From Gammaproteobacteria bacterium (lineage in GTDB: Bacteria > Aquificota > Aquificia > Aquificales > QOAS01): 18,169 bases of DNA. The stretch is from assembly GCA_003972855.1 (NCBI GenBank), contig QOAS01000133.1, positions 1 to 18,169 on the forward strand, written 5' to 3'. The translations under genes were made by a program, and so were the position numbers. The notes below the pieces were generated by a model. That model had not been told where the DNA came from and searched no databases. It was given only the letters and a program-made list of their open reading frames with translations. Shown in pieces: positions 7,122-15,013 of the stretch. How positions within the stretch are numbered: position 1 is the first letter of the stretch; the number at the start of each line of letters is the position of its first letter.

Positions 7122-8807
7122 ATGTTAAGGTCTTTTTATGTAGCTTTAACCGGTTTAACAGCCTCCAAGGAGTGGTTGGATATAACTTCAAACAATATAG
7201 CCAATGCCAACACTATCGGTTTTAAAAAGAGCAGACCCGTTTTTCAAGACATCGTTTTGCAAAACATTTTTACCTTTAACCATTACAGCAATACCGTTAA
7301 CAAAATAACATTTGGCGGTGGAGTATTTATGCCAACCACATTGGTAGATTTTACCCAAGGCTCCATGAAATTCACGGGAAGAAACACCGATATAGCCATT
7401 GATGGTGATGGATTTTTTATCCTTGCAAACAATAACGGAGCCCGTTTCTATTCAAGGAACGGAGAGTTTAGATTGGCTCAAGGAACTGACGAACAGGGAA
7501 GGGCGGTTGTAAGGTTAGTTCACTCCAGTGGTTTAAATCTATTGGCGGATAAAGTAGACCCGAAAACCCTACAACCGACGGGAAAATTGGAACCCGTCAC
7601 TATTCTCGCGGAGCTTCCCCCAAAAGCAACGGAAAAAATTTACGCCACCGATGGTTCCAATTTAGACCCTCGTGCAAACGCCATAGGGGTGGATTTTAAT
7701 CCTTCCGACGCAACGACCTATGATGTTCTTTATACCGTTCAAGTCTTTGATAAAAAGGGAAATCGTTACGACATAGGTTTATTTTTTAAAAAGTTAAATC
7801 CTATGGTAAAAGATAGCGATGGAAATTACTACCATACATTTATTGCAACCGACGATGCGGGAAACAGATATCTTACTTTTGCCAATGGAAATGAATATAT
7901 AGAGGTTACGGGAAATACCCCATCTATATCTGTTCCCTCCGAAGATAAAATGAGATTAATAACAACAGATGTTAGGATTAGGGTAGGAAGCGGAGATATT
8001 GAATTAAAGGAAGTTTACTGGTATAGGAATGGTAACAACATATATATTTTGGGAAAAGATGATAGTGATAACTGGTATCAGCTTTCCGCGGATACCACAG
8101 CTCCGAATATATCTCCCGCCGACCTTCAACCCGCGGAGGTTGAAAATACTTGGCAAGCTTTTGTCCTTTTAAGAAACCCTTACGGAAGCTGATGGCTGAA
8201 TTTAATAGACTCGGAAGACCAAGCAAAAGATGGAACTACGATTTTAAAGGAAGGAGATTATTCCTACGATATAGTTACATTTGGACAAGATGGTTCGCTC
8301 TATTCCGACTGGGGAGGCGACAAAAGGATAAAACTCAATATAAACGGTCTACCTACCTCGTTAAAGAATTCCCTATCTTTAAAAGAGGTGAATTTGGAAG
8401 GTATTACCCAATACCCGATAGACTTCGCACTGGGATTCCAACAGGATGGATACCCTCCCGGGTTGATACAAACCATAAGCATAGGCGAGGACGGAACTAT
8501 AACCGGTATCTACAGTAACGGTCAATCCTTACCGCTATATAGAATAAAGTTGGCATATTTTACCAGCCCGCAAGATTTGGTTAATAAAGGAGGTAATGTA
8601 TTTATTGCCCCCAGCACTTTAAATCCGGTAGAACAATATGCGGGTCCGCGTTCAAAACTAAGAGAGGGTAGTTTGGAACTTTCCAATGTGGACGTAGCGG
8701 AGGAGCTTATCAACATGATTACCGCGGAAAAGGCTTACCAAGTAAACGCCAAAGTGGTTCAAACCGGTCAAACCATTTTGGACACAACCATAAATCTAAA
8801 ACGATAG
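7122..8807 (+). CDS. flgE: Flagellar hook protein FlgE, interrupted by an in-frame UGA codon
   Basis: Subunit of the extracellular flagellar hook, exported by the flagellar type III system. The ATG at 7122 follows the ribosome-binding site AGGGGG. The N-terminal D0 motif is MLRSFYVALTGLTAS followed by NNIANANTIGFKKS; the D1 rod/hook segment has FTQGSMKFTGRNTDIAIDG and GFFI. At codon 357 (8190-8192) there is a TGA, but the same frame stays open for 204 further codons to the TAG at 8805. That part encodes unmistakable FlgE: IYSNGQSLPLYRIKLAYF, then GGNVF, and the C-terminal D0 helix with ELSNVDVAEELINMITAEKAYQVNAK split over its length. Full reading gives about 561 residues, normal for FlgE; a product ending at UGA would lack the C-terminal D0/D1 helices and could not form a hook. 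Readthrough, real nonsense mutation or sequence error are all possible. It heads the flgE-fliL-fliO-fliP cluster. Confidence 0.9.
8190..8192 (+). other. In-frame UGA inside flgE
   Basis: The reading frame is AGC TGA TGG CTG. Both sides are in the same frame, so this is a single nonsense codon and not a frameshift. UGA serves as a normal stop in argB and queE, so the code is not globally reassigned. I saw no convincing SECIS-like hairpin in the next 40 bases. Confidence 0.85.
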
Positions 8808-8821
8808 TTAGGGGTTGAGCT

Positions 8822-9346
8822 ATGGCGGAAGAACAAAAACAAGAAACTCCGCAAGGAGGCGGAAAGAAAAAACTTTTACTTTTCGGTTTACTCATTCTCC
8901 TTATCTTGGGAGGCGGTGGTGCGGCGGCATACTTCTTTTTCCTAAAAAAGTCCCCCCCCGAGGAGAATGTAAACGCAACGGAAAATGCAACGGAGGAGAA
9001 ACCCAAACCTCCACCGGAGCTAAAAGAACTTTCCAAACCCGGGATATTTATTAGTGTCGGCGACTTTGTGGTTAATTTGGCGGATACCGATGTTCAAAGG
9101 TTTGTAAAAGTTTCCGTAACCATAGAGGTTATGAACGAAAAGGTTCAAAATGAAGTAAACCAAATGATGCCCGCCATAAAAGATGCTATAAACGACCTCA
9201 TAAGCAGTAAGTATTACAGAGATGTAAGAACTCCCGAGGGTAGGGAGAGACTGAAAATAGAGCTTCTTAAAAGGTTAAACGCCCTACTTCCCGAAGGCGG
9301 TATTAAAGCGGTATACTTCACCCAATTTGTGGTGCAAACTATGTAA
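8822..9346 (+). CDS. fliL: Flagellar basal body-associated protein FliL
   Basis: Inner-membrane protein at the flagellar basal body that associates with the stator and supports torque. Length is 174 residues. A short Lys/Gln-rich cytoplasmic N-terminus is followed by one transmembrane helix (about residues 18-42, Gly-rich), a Pro/Glu/Asn linker, and the periplasmic FliL domain with DFVVNLAD, RFVKVSVTIEV and the closing VYFTQFVVQ. The ATG at 8822 has AGGGG about eight bases upstream. It starts 14 bases after flgE and is followed four bases later by the fliO-like gene. Confidence 0.92.
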   Translation: MAEEQKQETPQGGGKKKLLLFGLLILLILGGGGAAAYFFFLKKSPPEENVNATENATEEKPKPPPELKELSKPGIFISVGDFVVNLADTDVQRFVKVSVTIEVMNEKVQNEVNQMMPAIKDAINDLISSKYYRDVRTPEGRERLKIELLKRLNALLPEGGIKAVYFTQFVVQTM

Positions 9347-9350
9347 ACCT

Positions 9351-9647
9351 ATGCCCTTTGAAGGTTCCCTTTTTTTATACATCTACGCGGGGTTAACAGT
9401 ATTTCTTCTCACCTTAGGGGGCATCTTTTGGGTTTTCCGCAAAAGGTATGGGAATGTAATATTCCTAACAAAGGGAGAAATCCAACTTTCCCCTACCCAC
9501 TCGGTAAGGGTTTTAAAGGTTTTACCCTTCATGGGTGAAGGTTTTTTAATCTTTGTTGAGATTAAAACTCCAAAGGGAAACCACTTTGAAGTTTGGGGAT
9601 ATTCAAAGAGCGGAGGTTTTGTAAAAATTTCTAAAATCGGAGATTAA
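9351..9647 (+). CDS. fliO: Small membrane protein, probable FliO
   Basis: Predicted to assist assembly of the FliP ring in the flagellar export apparatus. From the ATG at 9351 it has 98 residues: one N-terminal transmembrane helix (about residues 8-28), a basic RKRYG stop-transfer segment, then a short beta-rich cytoplasmic domain containing LSPTHSVRVLKVLPF and a hydrophobic strand. This architecture, and the place between fliL and fliP where the canonical operon has fliO, support the call; the sequence itself is divergent and FliO is poorly conserved everywhere. The reading frame extends back to a TTG at 9327 inside fliL, but the ATG just after the fliL stop is more natural. No good Shine-Dalgarno, so coupling to fliL is likely. 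Confidence 0.6.
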   Translation: MPFEGSLFLYIYAGLTVFLLTLGGIFWVFRKRYGNVIFLTKGEIQLSPTHSVRVLKVLPFMGEGFLIFVEIKTPKGNHFEVWGYSKSGGFVKISKIGD

Positions 9648-9652
9648 AACCT

Positions 9653-10339
9653 ATGGCGGGAGATATAACCGTTCAACTGGCGACCGAAGGGGTTAAATTG
9701 GCAACTCCTATAAAACTTCTCATACTTTTAACGCTTTTATCCCTTGCCCCTTCGCTACTGATAATGTTTACCTCCTTTGTCCGCATAGTTATAGTTTTGG
9801 CACTGATAAGGCAGGCAATAGGAACGCCCACTATTCCACCCAATCAGGTAATAATTTCTTTAGCCCTATTTTTGACCTTCTTTATTATGTATCCGATTTT
9901 TCAAAAGATATATAACAACGCCTTTGTTCCCTACATCAAGAACGAAATTACCGATGAGGAGTTTATAAAGAGGGCAAGCGCTCCGATAAGGACCTTTATG
10001 CTCTACAATACCCAAAAGAGTTCCCTAAAGGTGTTTATGGATATGGCAAACTTACCCAAAGAGGAGAGAGTTCCCGAGAAAATACCTTGGAGGGTTCTTA
10101 TTCCCGCCTATATGGTTAGCGAAATAAAAACCGCCTTTGAGATTGTTTTCCTCCTTTATTTGCCATTTTTGGTAATAGATGTGGTTGTTGCAACCATCCT
10201 CATAGGGTTGGGTATATTTATGCTCCCGCCTACGGTGATATCGCTACCGCTGAAGATTATCCTCTTTGTGTTGGTCAACGGCTGGGAACTCTTGGCGAAA
10301 GTTTTGGTAAAGAGTTACAATATACCCAATTTACCTTAG
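9653..10339 (+). CDS. fliP: Flagellar export gate protein FliP
   Basis: Polytopic inner-membrane protein whose pentamer, with FliQ and FliR, forms the flagellar type III export gate. Length is 228 residues. Family signatures are clear: SFVRIVIVLALIRQAIGTP, then QVIISLALFLTFFIMYP in the first half, and PAYMVSEIKTAFEIVFLLYL followed by PFLVIDVVVATIL and MLPP in the second. Four hydrophobic segments are visible. Unlike the E. coli protein there is no obvious cleavable signal peptide, only a short leader before the first helix. CGGAG lies about ten bases before the ATG. fliQ and fliR do not follow; rpoB does, behind its own promoter. Confidence 0.96.
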   Translation: MAGDITVQLATEGVKLATPIKLLILLTLLSLAPSLLIMFTSFVRIVIVLALIRQAIGTPTIPPNQVIISLALFLTFFIMYPIFQKIYNNAFVPYIKNEITDEEFIKRASAPIRTFMLYNTQKSSLKVFMDMANLPKEERVPEKIPWRVLIPAYMVSEIKTAFEIVFLLYLPFLVIDVVVATILIGLGIFMLPPTVISLPLKIILFVLVNGWELLAKVLVKSYNIPNLP

Positions 10340-10343
10340 TCTC

Positions 10344-10373
10344 TTGAATTTTCCTCCTTTCGCGATTTATAAT
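10344..10373 (+). promoter_or_regulatory. Predicted sigma70-type promoter of rpoBC
   Basis: TTGAAT (10344-10349) and a perfect TATAAT (10368-10373) are 18 bases apart, directly after the fliP stop. The start of transcription would be near 10380, leaving a leader of about 30 bases before the preferred rpoB start. It would let rpoBC be expressed independently of the flagellar genes. Confidence 0.65.
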
Positions 10374-10412
10374 TAATAGGTTGCACTTTTAACCATGAGG
10401 GGTAATAATAAT

Positions 10413-13400
10413 ATGACCGAAAAAAGGAAATTCAAACCCAACGAAGCCCTTCCCAGGAAATTTTTCGGTTCCAAGGAAACTTTGGTTCCCATACCTTATC
10501 TGCTGAAAATACCTAAGGATTCCTATAAAAGGTTTTTGCAAGACCACGTAAATCCCAAACAGAGGAAACGCACCGGTTTGGAAAACCTCTTTAGGGTAAC
10601 CTTCCCCCTAAGAGACCCCAACGAAAGGGTTGAGCTTAGATATTTGGGTTACGAAATAGGGGATTGGGAATGTCCCGTTTGCGGATATAAACCCGGGGAA
10701 ACCGAATTGGGTGGTCCCGGGGAAATATGCCCCCGTTGTTTGGAAAAAGAAAACAAGAGAATTTACCTCGTTTGGAAAAAACCTTATACACCCGAAGAGT
10801 GCAAGGAAAAAGGTCTTACCTATTCCGCACCGCTTAGGGTTTTGCTTCAGGTTGCAACTAAAGTAGACGATGAAAACTTTACCCCTCCCAAAGGGAAAGG
10901 TCACATAGAGGTTGACAAAGATGGTGTTAGGTGGTGGGTAAGGCCTCCCAAAAAAGTTTACTTCGGGGAAGTTCCCCTTATGACCGAAGAGGGAACATTT
11001 ATAACCAACGGAACAGAAAGGATTATAGTAAATCAATTGATAAGGTCTCCCGGGCTGTTTTACGAAATTAAGGAAGATAGGGCTAAAGAAGGTCCCATTG
11101 CGAGGAAAATTTACAGAGGTTCGGTAGTTAGCGATAAAGGTATAAGGGTTGAGTTTGAATTGACCTCCACTTCGGACGAGTTTTATGCAAGGCTCAATAA
11201 GAAAAAACTCGGCGGTTCGTTGGTCTTCAGGGCTTGGGGATTGGAAACCGCATACGATATTCTAAAGCAATTCTATCCAGGCACTAAAAAACTTTTCTTC
11301 CAAGAGGGCGCCTTTGTTGATGCGGAAACCGGTGAAGAATTTACCCTTGAGGAATTGGAAGGCTACAACCTTTTTGCGATAATCAGGTATAAGGCATTCG
11401 TTCAGGATACCCAAACGGAAGAGGAGTTTATTGAGGAAAGGTTTATTGAAAATACCGGGAAGCTCAAAAGACTTCTTTCCGACGATAGGTATGAAATCGT
11501 TTACATAACCGCTGTTTCCAACCAAGAAGCCACCAAATCTCCTTGGGCGAAAATACCTTTGGAAACGGTAATAAAGGAAACCTCCGTAAGGTCTCCCGAA
11601 AATGCTTCCCCCGTTAGGGTTCCCGCAAGGTTTGGATTTTCCGATTACGCCAAAATTGAGATATACAAAAAACTGCGCCCCTTAGAGCCTATAACTTTAA
11701 CCTTTGAAAACCTTGCGGAGAGGGCAAGGAACTACTGGAGGGCTTACTTTGCAGACCTTCACAGATACGACCTCTCCCATGTAGGTAGGGTTAAACTCAA
11801 CGCAAGGGTTCACAAGCTACCCAAAGAGCTAAAACCCCAAGATGTGGAACGATTGGACAAAATCCCTCCCTTAGCGTTGGCTAAAGATATAGAGGTAAAC
11901 GGAGAGGTTTACAAAGAGGGAACAAGGGTTACCAAAGAGTTGGCGGAAAAACTCTTCAACGCGGGTGTTAATTCCATACCCGTAAAGGACTACACGGAAG
12001 AGGAAGCCCGTTTCTTACAATGGTACGACTTGGTTGCCATCGTTAAAAAACTTATAGACCTAAGATTTGAAAGGGATAAAACCGATAGCGTAGCGCATCT
12101 TGGAAACCGTAGGGTTAGACCCGTTGGGGAACTCTTAGAAGCCCAAGCCCGTATGGGCGTTGCCCGTATGGAAAGGGGCTTCAGGGATAAGGCGAATATC
12201 GTCAATATAGGAAACCCCGACCTAAGACCCCAAGACCTTATAAACCCCCGTCACATCACCTCCACCATAATGGACTTCTTGAAAACCGGACAACTTTCCC
12301 AATACTTAGACCACACCAACCCCTTGACGGGTTTAACCCACAAAAGGCGTATGTCCGCTTTGGGTCCCGGCGGACTAACCAGGGAAAGCGCCAAGTTTGA
12401 AATAAGGGACGTTCACCCCTCCCACTATGGTAGGATTTGTCCCATAGAAACTCCCGAAGGTCAAAACATCGGTTTGGTAACGTCTCCCACCGTATTTGCT
12501 CAACTAAACGAGTATGGTTTCCTAATAACCCCCTATAGGAAAGTTAAAGACGGTAAGGTTACCAACGAGGTTGAATGGTTAACCGCCTATGAGGAAGAGG
12601 ATAAATTTATCGCGCAATATTCTCCCACCGACAAGGAAGGTAACATAATTTCCGATAGAATCCTCGTAAGGTGGAAGAGTGAAATTCACATAATAAACAA
12701 CCCCAAACAAATTGACTATATGGACGTATCTCCCAAACAGGTTGTATCTCCCTCATCGTCACTAATTCCGTTCTTGGAACACGACGACGCAAACAGGGCA
12801 TTGATGGGTTCTAACATGCAACGGCAGGCGGTTCCCCTCATAAAGACCAGCTCTCCCATAGTGGGAACGGGAATGGAAAAGGTTATCGCCAGAGATTCCC
12901 ACGCGGTAGTGGTCGCCAAGCGGGGAGGGGTTGTTGAAGAGGCTAACTCTAAAAGGATAATAATCAGGGTAAACCGCGAGGAGATTAACTTTGACGACCC
13001 CAACGACCTCGGTATTGATATTTACGAACTCAAGAAGTTTCAGAGAACAAACCAAGATACATGTTTAAACCAAAAACCCCTCGTGCGTCCCGGTCAAAAG
13101 GTTGAAAAGGGAGAGGTTATAGCGGACGGTTACTCCACCGAAAGGGGAGAATTGGCTCTCGGAAAGGATGTTCTTGTAGCCTTTATGCCGTGGAGGGGTT
13201 ACAACTTTGAGGACGCGATAGTTATTTCCGAACGCCTTGTTAAGGAAGATGTATATACCTCCATCCACATAGAGGAATTGGAAGTAGAAGCCAGAGAAAC
13301 CAAATTGGGAGATGAAATAATAACACGCAACATTCCCGGTGTGAGCGAAAAGGCTATAGCCCACTTGGACGAATACGGAATAGTAAAGGTGGGAACTTAC

Positions 13401-14951
13401 GTAAAACCGGGAGATATTTTGGTCGGTAAAGTTGCACCCAAAGAGGAAGGACAACTAACCCCCGAGGAGAAACTTTTGCAGGCGGTATTCGGAGAAAAAA
13501 CAAAAGATGTTAAGGATGTATCGCTTAGATGTCCTCCCGGGTTGGAGGGTATCGTTATAGACGTTAAGGTATTTACAAGGAAAGACCAAGCTACAAAAGA
13601 TAAACTCGCCCAAGATGTAATACGGGAAGAAAAAGCAAAATTGGAAAGGGAATATGAAGAGAGAAAAAAACTCCTTTTGGAAGGTAGAAATATAGTTCTA
13701 AAAGAACTTTTAGTGGGTCTCACCATAGAGGAAGACCTTAAGGTTGGAAATGCGGTCTTACTCAAAAAAGGTGAGAAGATAACCGAAGAAAATGTAAATA
13801 AGGTGTTGCCCGTTATCAGCCTTAACCCCAAGAAGTTTATAAAAGACGAAGAAGTCCTTAAGAAGATAGAGGAAATAACCGAAAGGTTTAAACTCCAAAC
13901 CCGCGTCCTTGATAGGATATACGAGGAAAAAAGGAAACAGCTTGAAAGGGGAGGTTTAAAACCCGGCGTAAACACCTTGGTGAAAATCTACATAGCCCAA
14001 AAGAGGAAGATAAAAGTCGGAGATAAAATGGCGGGTCGCCACGGAAACAAGGGTGTTATCTCCGTGGTATTACCCGTTGAAGATATGCCCTTCCTTGAAG
14101 ACGGAACTCCGGTTGATATAGTCCTCAACCCCTTAGGTGTTCCCTCCCGTATGAACATCGGACAGATATTGGAAACCCACTTAGGTTTTGCCGCCAAGAA
14201 GTTGGGTGAGCAGTTGGGTGAAATGCTCCAAAAGGGCTTTAGCAGGGAGGAAATTACCAAACGGATAGTTGAAATATACGCGGTTGGCGACAGAGACGGC
14301 AGAATGCAAAAAGAGATTAAGGAATGGCTGGATAGCTTAGACGACGAAAGCTTTAGGGAAGTTGTTAAAGAATATGCGAGAAAGGGAATTCCTATGGCTA
14401 CCCCCGTATTTGAGGGTGCTACCGAAGAGGACATCAAAACCCTCCTCAAAATGGCGGGATTGCCCGAAAGCGGTAAGGTAACCCTCTACGACGGTAGAAC
14501 GGGCGAACCTTTTGATATGGAAGTTACCGTCGGATATATGTATATGAACAAATTGATACACATGGTGGACGATAAGATTCACGCCAGGGCAACTGGACCC
14601 TACTCGCTCGTTACCCAACAGCCTCTCGGCGGTAAGGCGCAATTCGGTGGTCAGCGTCTCGGAGAAATGGAAGTTTGGGCACTAGAAGCCCACGGTGCGG
14701 CATACACGCTCCAAGAAATGCTCACCGTTAAATCCGACGACATTGAAGGTAGAACCAAAGTTTACGAGGCTATCGTAAACGGTAAATATGTATATACACC
14801 CGGATTGCCCGAATCCTTTAAAGTTTTAGTAAGGGAACTTAAAGGTTTAGCCCTTGACGTTAGATGTATAAACTTTGACGAAGCAAAATCGGTCGGTTGT
14901 GACCAGGTTAAAATCCGCGAAGAGGAAGAGGATAAGAAGAAACTTTTCTAA
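10413..14951 (+). CDS. rpoB: DNA-directed RNA polymerase subunit beta
   Basis: Beta subunit of RNA polymerase, forming half of the catalytic cleft and the rifampicin pocket. I prefer the ATG at 10413 (1512 residues, MTEKRKFK) because GAGGGG lies about ten bases upstream; an ATG at 10395 would add six residues and has no ribosome-binding site. The rifampicin region is at about 627-648 (QLSQYLDHTN, THKRRMSALG), with Asp633 and His643 equivalent to E. coli Asp516 and His526. Catalytic-cleft lysines are Lys1205 (KVGDKMAG) and Lys1213 (HGNKG). The C-terminus carries QPLGGKAQFGGQR and ends REEEEDKKKLF. It is longer than the 1342-residue E. coli protein. One insertion near the N-terminus has Cys87, Cys90, Cys106 and Cys109 in a zinc-ribbon pattern; a Lys/Glu-rich insertion of roughly 130 residues (about 1058-1187) lies where E. 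coli has its SI2 insert. rpoC follows after 62 bases. Confidence 0.98.
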   Translation: MTEKRKFKPNEALPRKFFGSKETLVPIPYLLKIPKDSYKRFLQDHVNPKQRKRTGLENLFRVTFPLRDPNERVELRYLGYEIGDWECPVCGYKPGETELGGPGEICPRCLEKENKRIYLVWKKPYTPEECKEKGLTYSAPLRVLLQVATKVDDENFTPPKGKGHIEVDKDGVRWWVRPPKKVYFGEVPLMTEEGTFITNGTERIIVNQLIRSPGLFYEIKEDRAKEGPIARKIYRGSVVSDKGIRVEFELTSTSDEFYARLNKKKLGGSLVFRAWGLETAYDILKQFYPGTKKLFFQEGAFVDAETGEEFTLEELEGYNLFAIIRYKAFVQDTQTEEEFIEERFIENTGKLKRLLSDDRYEIVYITAVSNQEATKSPWAKIPLETVIKETSVRSPENASPVRVPARFGFSDYAKIEIYKKLRPLEPITLTFENLAERARNYWRAYFADLHRYDLSHVGRVKLNARVHKLPKELKPQDVERLDKIPPLALAKDIEVNGEVYKEGTRVTKELAEKLFNAGVNSIPVKDYTEEEARFLQWYDLVAIVKKLIDLRFERDKTDSVAHLGNRRVRPVGELLEAQARMGVARMERGFRDKANIVNIGNPDLRPQDLINPRHITSTIMDFLKTGQLSQYLDHTNPLTGLTHKRRMSALGPGGLTRESAKFEIRDVHPSHYGRICPIETPEGQNIGLVTSPTVFAQLNEYGFLITPYRKVKDGKVTNEVEWLTAYEEEDKFIAQYSPTDKEGNIISDRILVRWKSEIHIINNPKQIDYMDVSPKQVVSPSSSLIPFLEHDDANRALMGSNMQRQAVPLIKTSSPIVGTGMEKVIARDSHAVVVAKRGGVVEEANSKRIIIRVNREEINFDDPNDLGIDIYELKKFQRTNQDTCLNQKPLVRPGQKVEKGEVIADGYSTERGELALGKDVLVAFMPWRGYNFEDAIVISERLVKEDVYTSIHIEELEVEARETKLGDEIITRNIPGVSEKAIAHLDEYGIVKVGTYVKPGDILVGKVAPKEEGQLTPEEKLLQAVFGEKTKDVKDVSLRCPPGLEGIVIDVKVFTRKDQATKDKLAQDVIREEKAKLEREYEERKKLLLEGRNIVLKELLVGLTIEEDLKVGNAVLLKKGEKITEENVNKVLPVISLNPKKFIKDEEVLKKIEEITERFKLQTRVLDRIYEEKRKQLERGGLKPGVNTLVKIYIAQKRKIKVGDKMAGRHGNKGVISVVLPVEDMPFLEDGTPVDIVLNPLGVPSRMNIGQILETHLGFAAKKLGEQLGEMLQKGFSREEITKRIVEIYAVGDRDGRMQKEIKEWLDSLDDESFREVVKEYARKGIPMATPVFEGATEEDIKTLLKMAGLPESGKVTLYDGRTGEPFDMEVTVGYMYMNKLIHMVDDKIHARATGPYSLVTQQPLGGKAQFGGQRLGEMEVWALEAHGAAYTLQEMLTVKSDDIEGRTKVYEAIVNGKYVYTPGLPESFKVLVRELKGLALDVRCINFDEAKSVGCDQVKIREEEEDKKKLF

Positions 14952-14999
14952 CCGATGATTTTGTTTTTCTTCTTTTTCAACCTAAATTTAGATAGTTTT

Positions 15000-15004
15000 G
15001 GAGG
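15000..15004 (+). promoter_or_regulatory. Ribosome-binding site of rpoC
   Basis: GGAGG ends nine bases before the ATG at 15014 and fixes the rpoC start. The 62-base rpoB-rpoC spacer shows no terminator hairpin, consistent with one transcript. Confidence 0.75.
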
Positions 15005-15013
15005 TTTAACATA

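Noticed and set aside
8190..8250. Selenocysteine insertion at the flgE UGA
   Set aside because: No clear SECIS-like hairpin follows, the site is not a redox position, and hook proteins are not known selenoproteins; a simple mutation or sequence error fits better.
8192..8518. Restart of translation at the ATG overlapping the flgE TGA (TGATG)
   Set aside because: The ATG is in another frame and reads a basic, Trp-rich sequence with atypical codons, while the original frame gives conserved FlgE.
13397..13975. Long minus-strand frames inside rpoB (for example 192 residues)
   Set aside because: Ser/Phe-rich low-information translations antisense to conserved RpoB.
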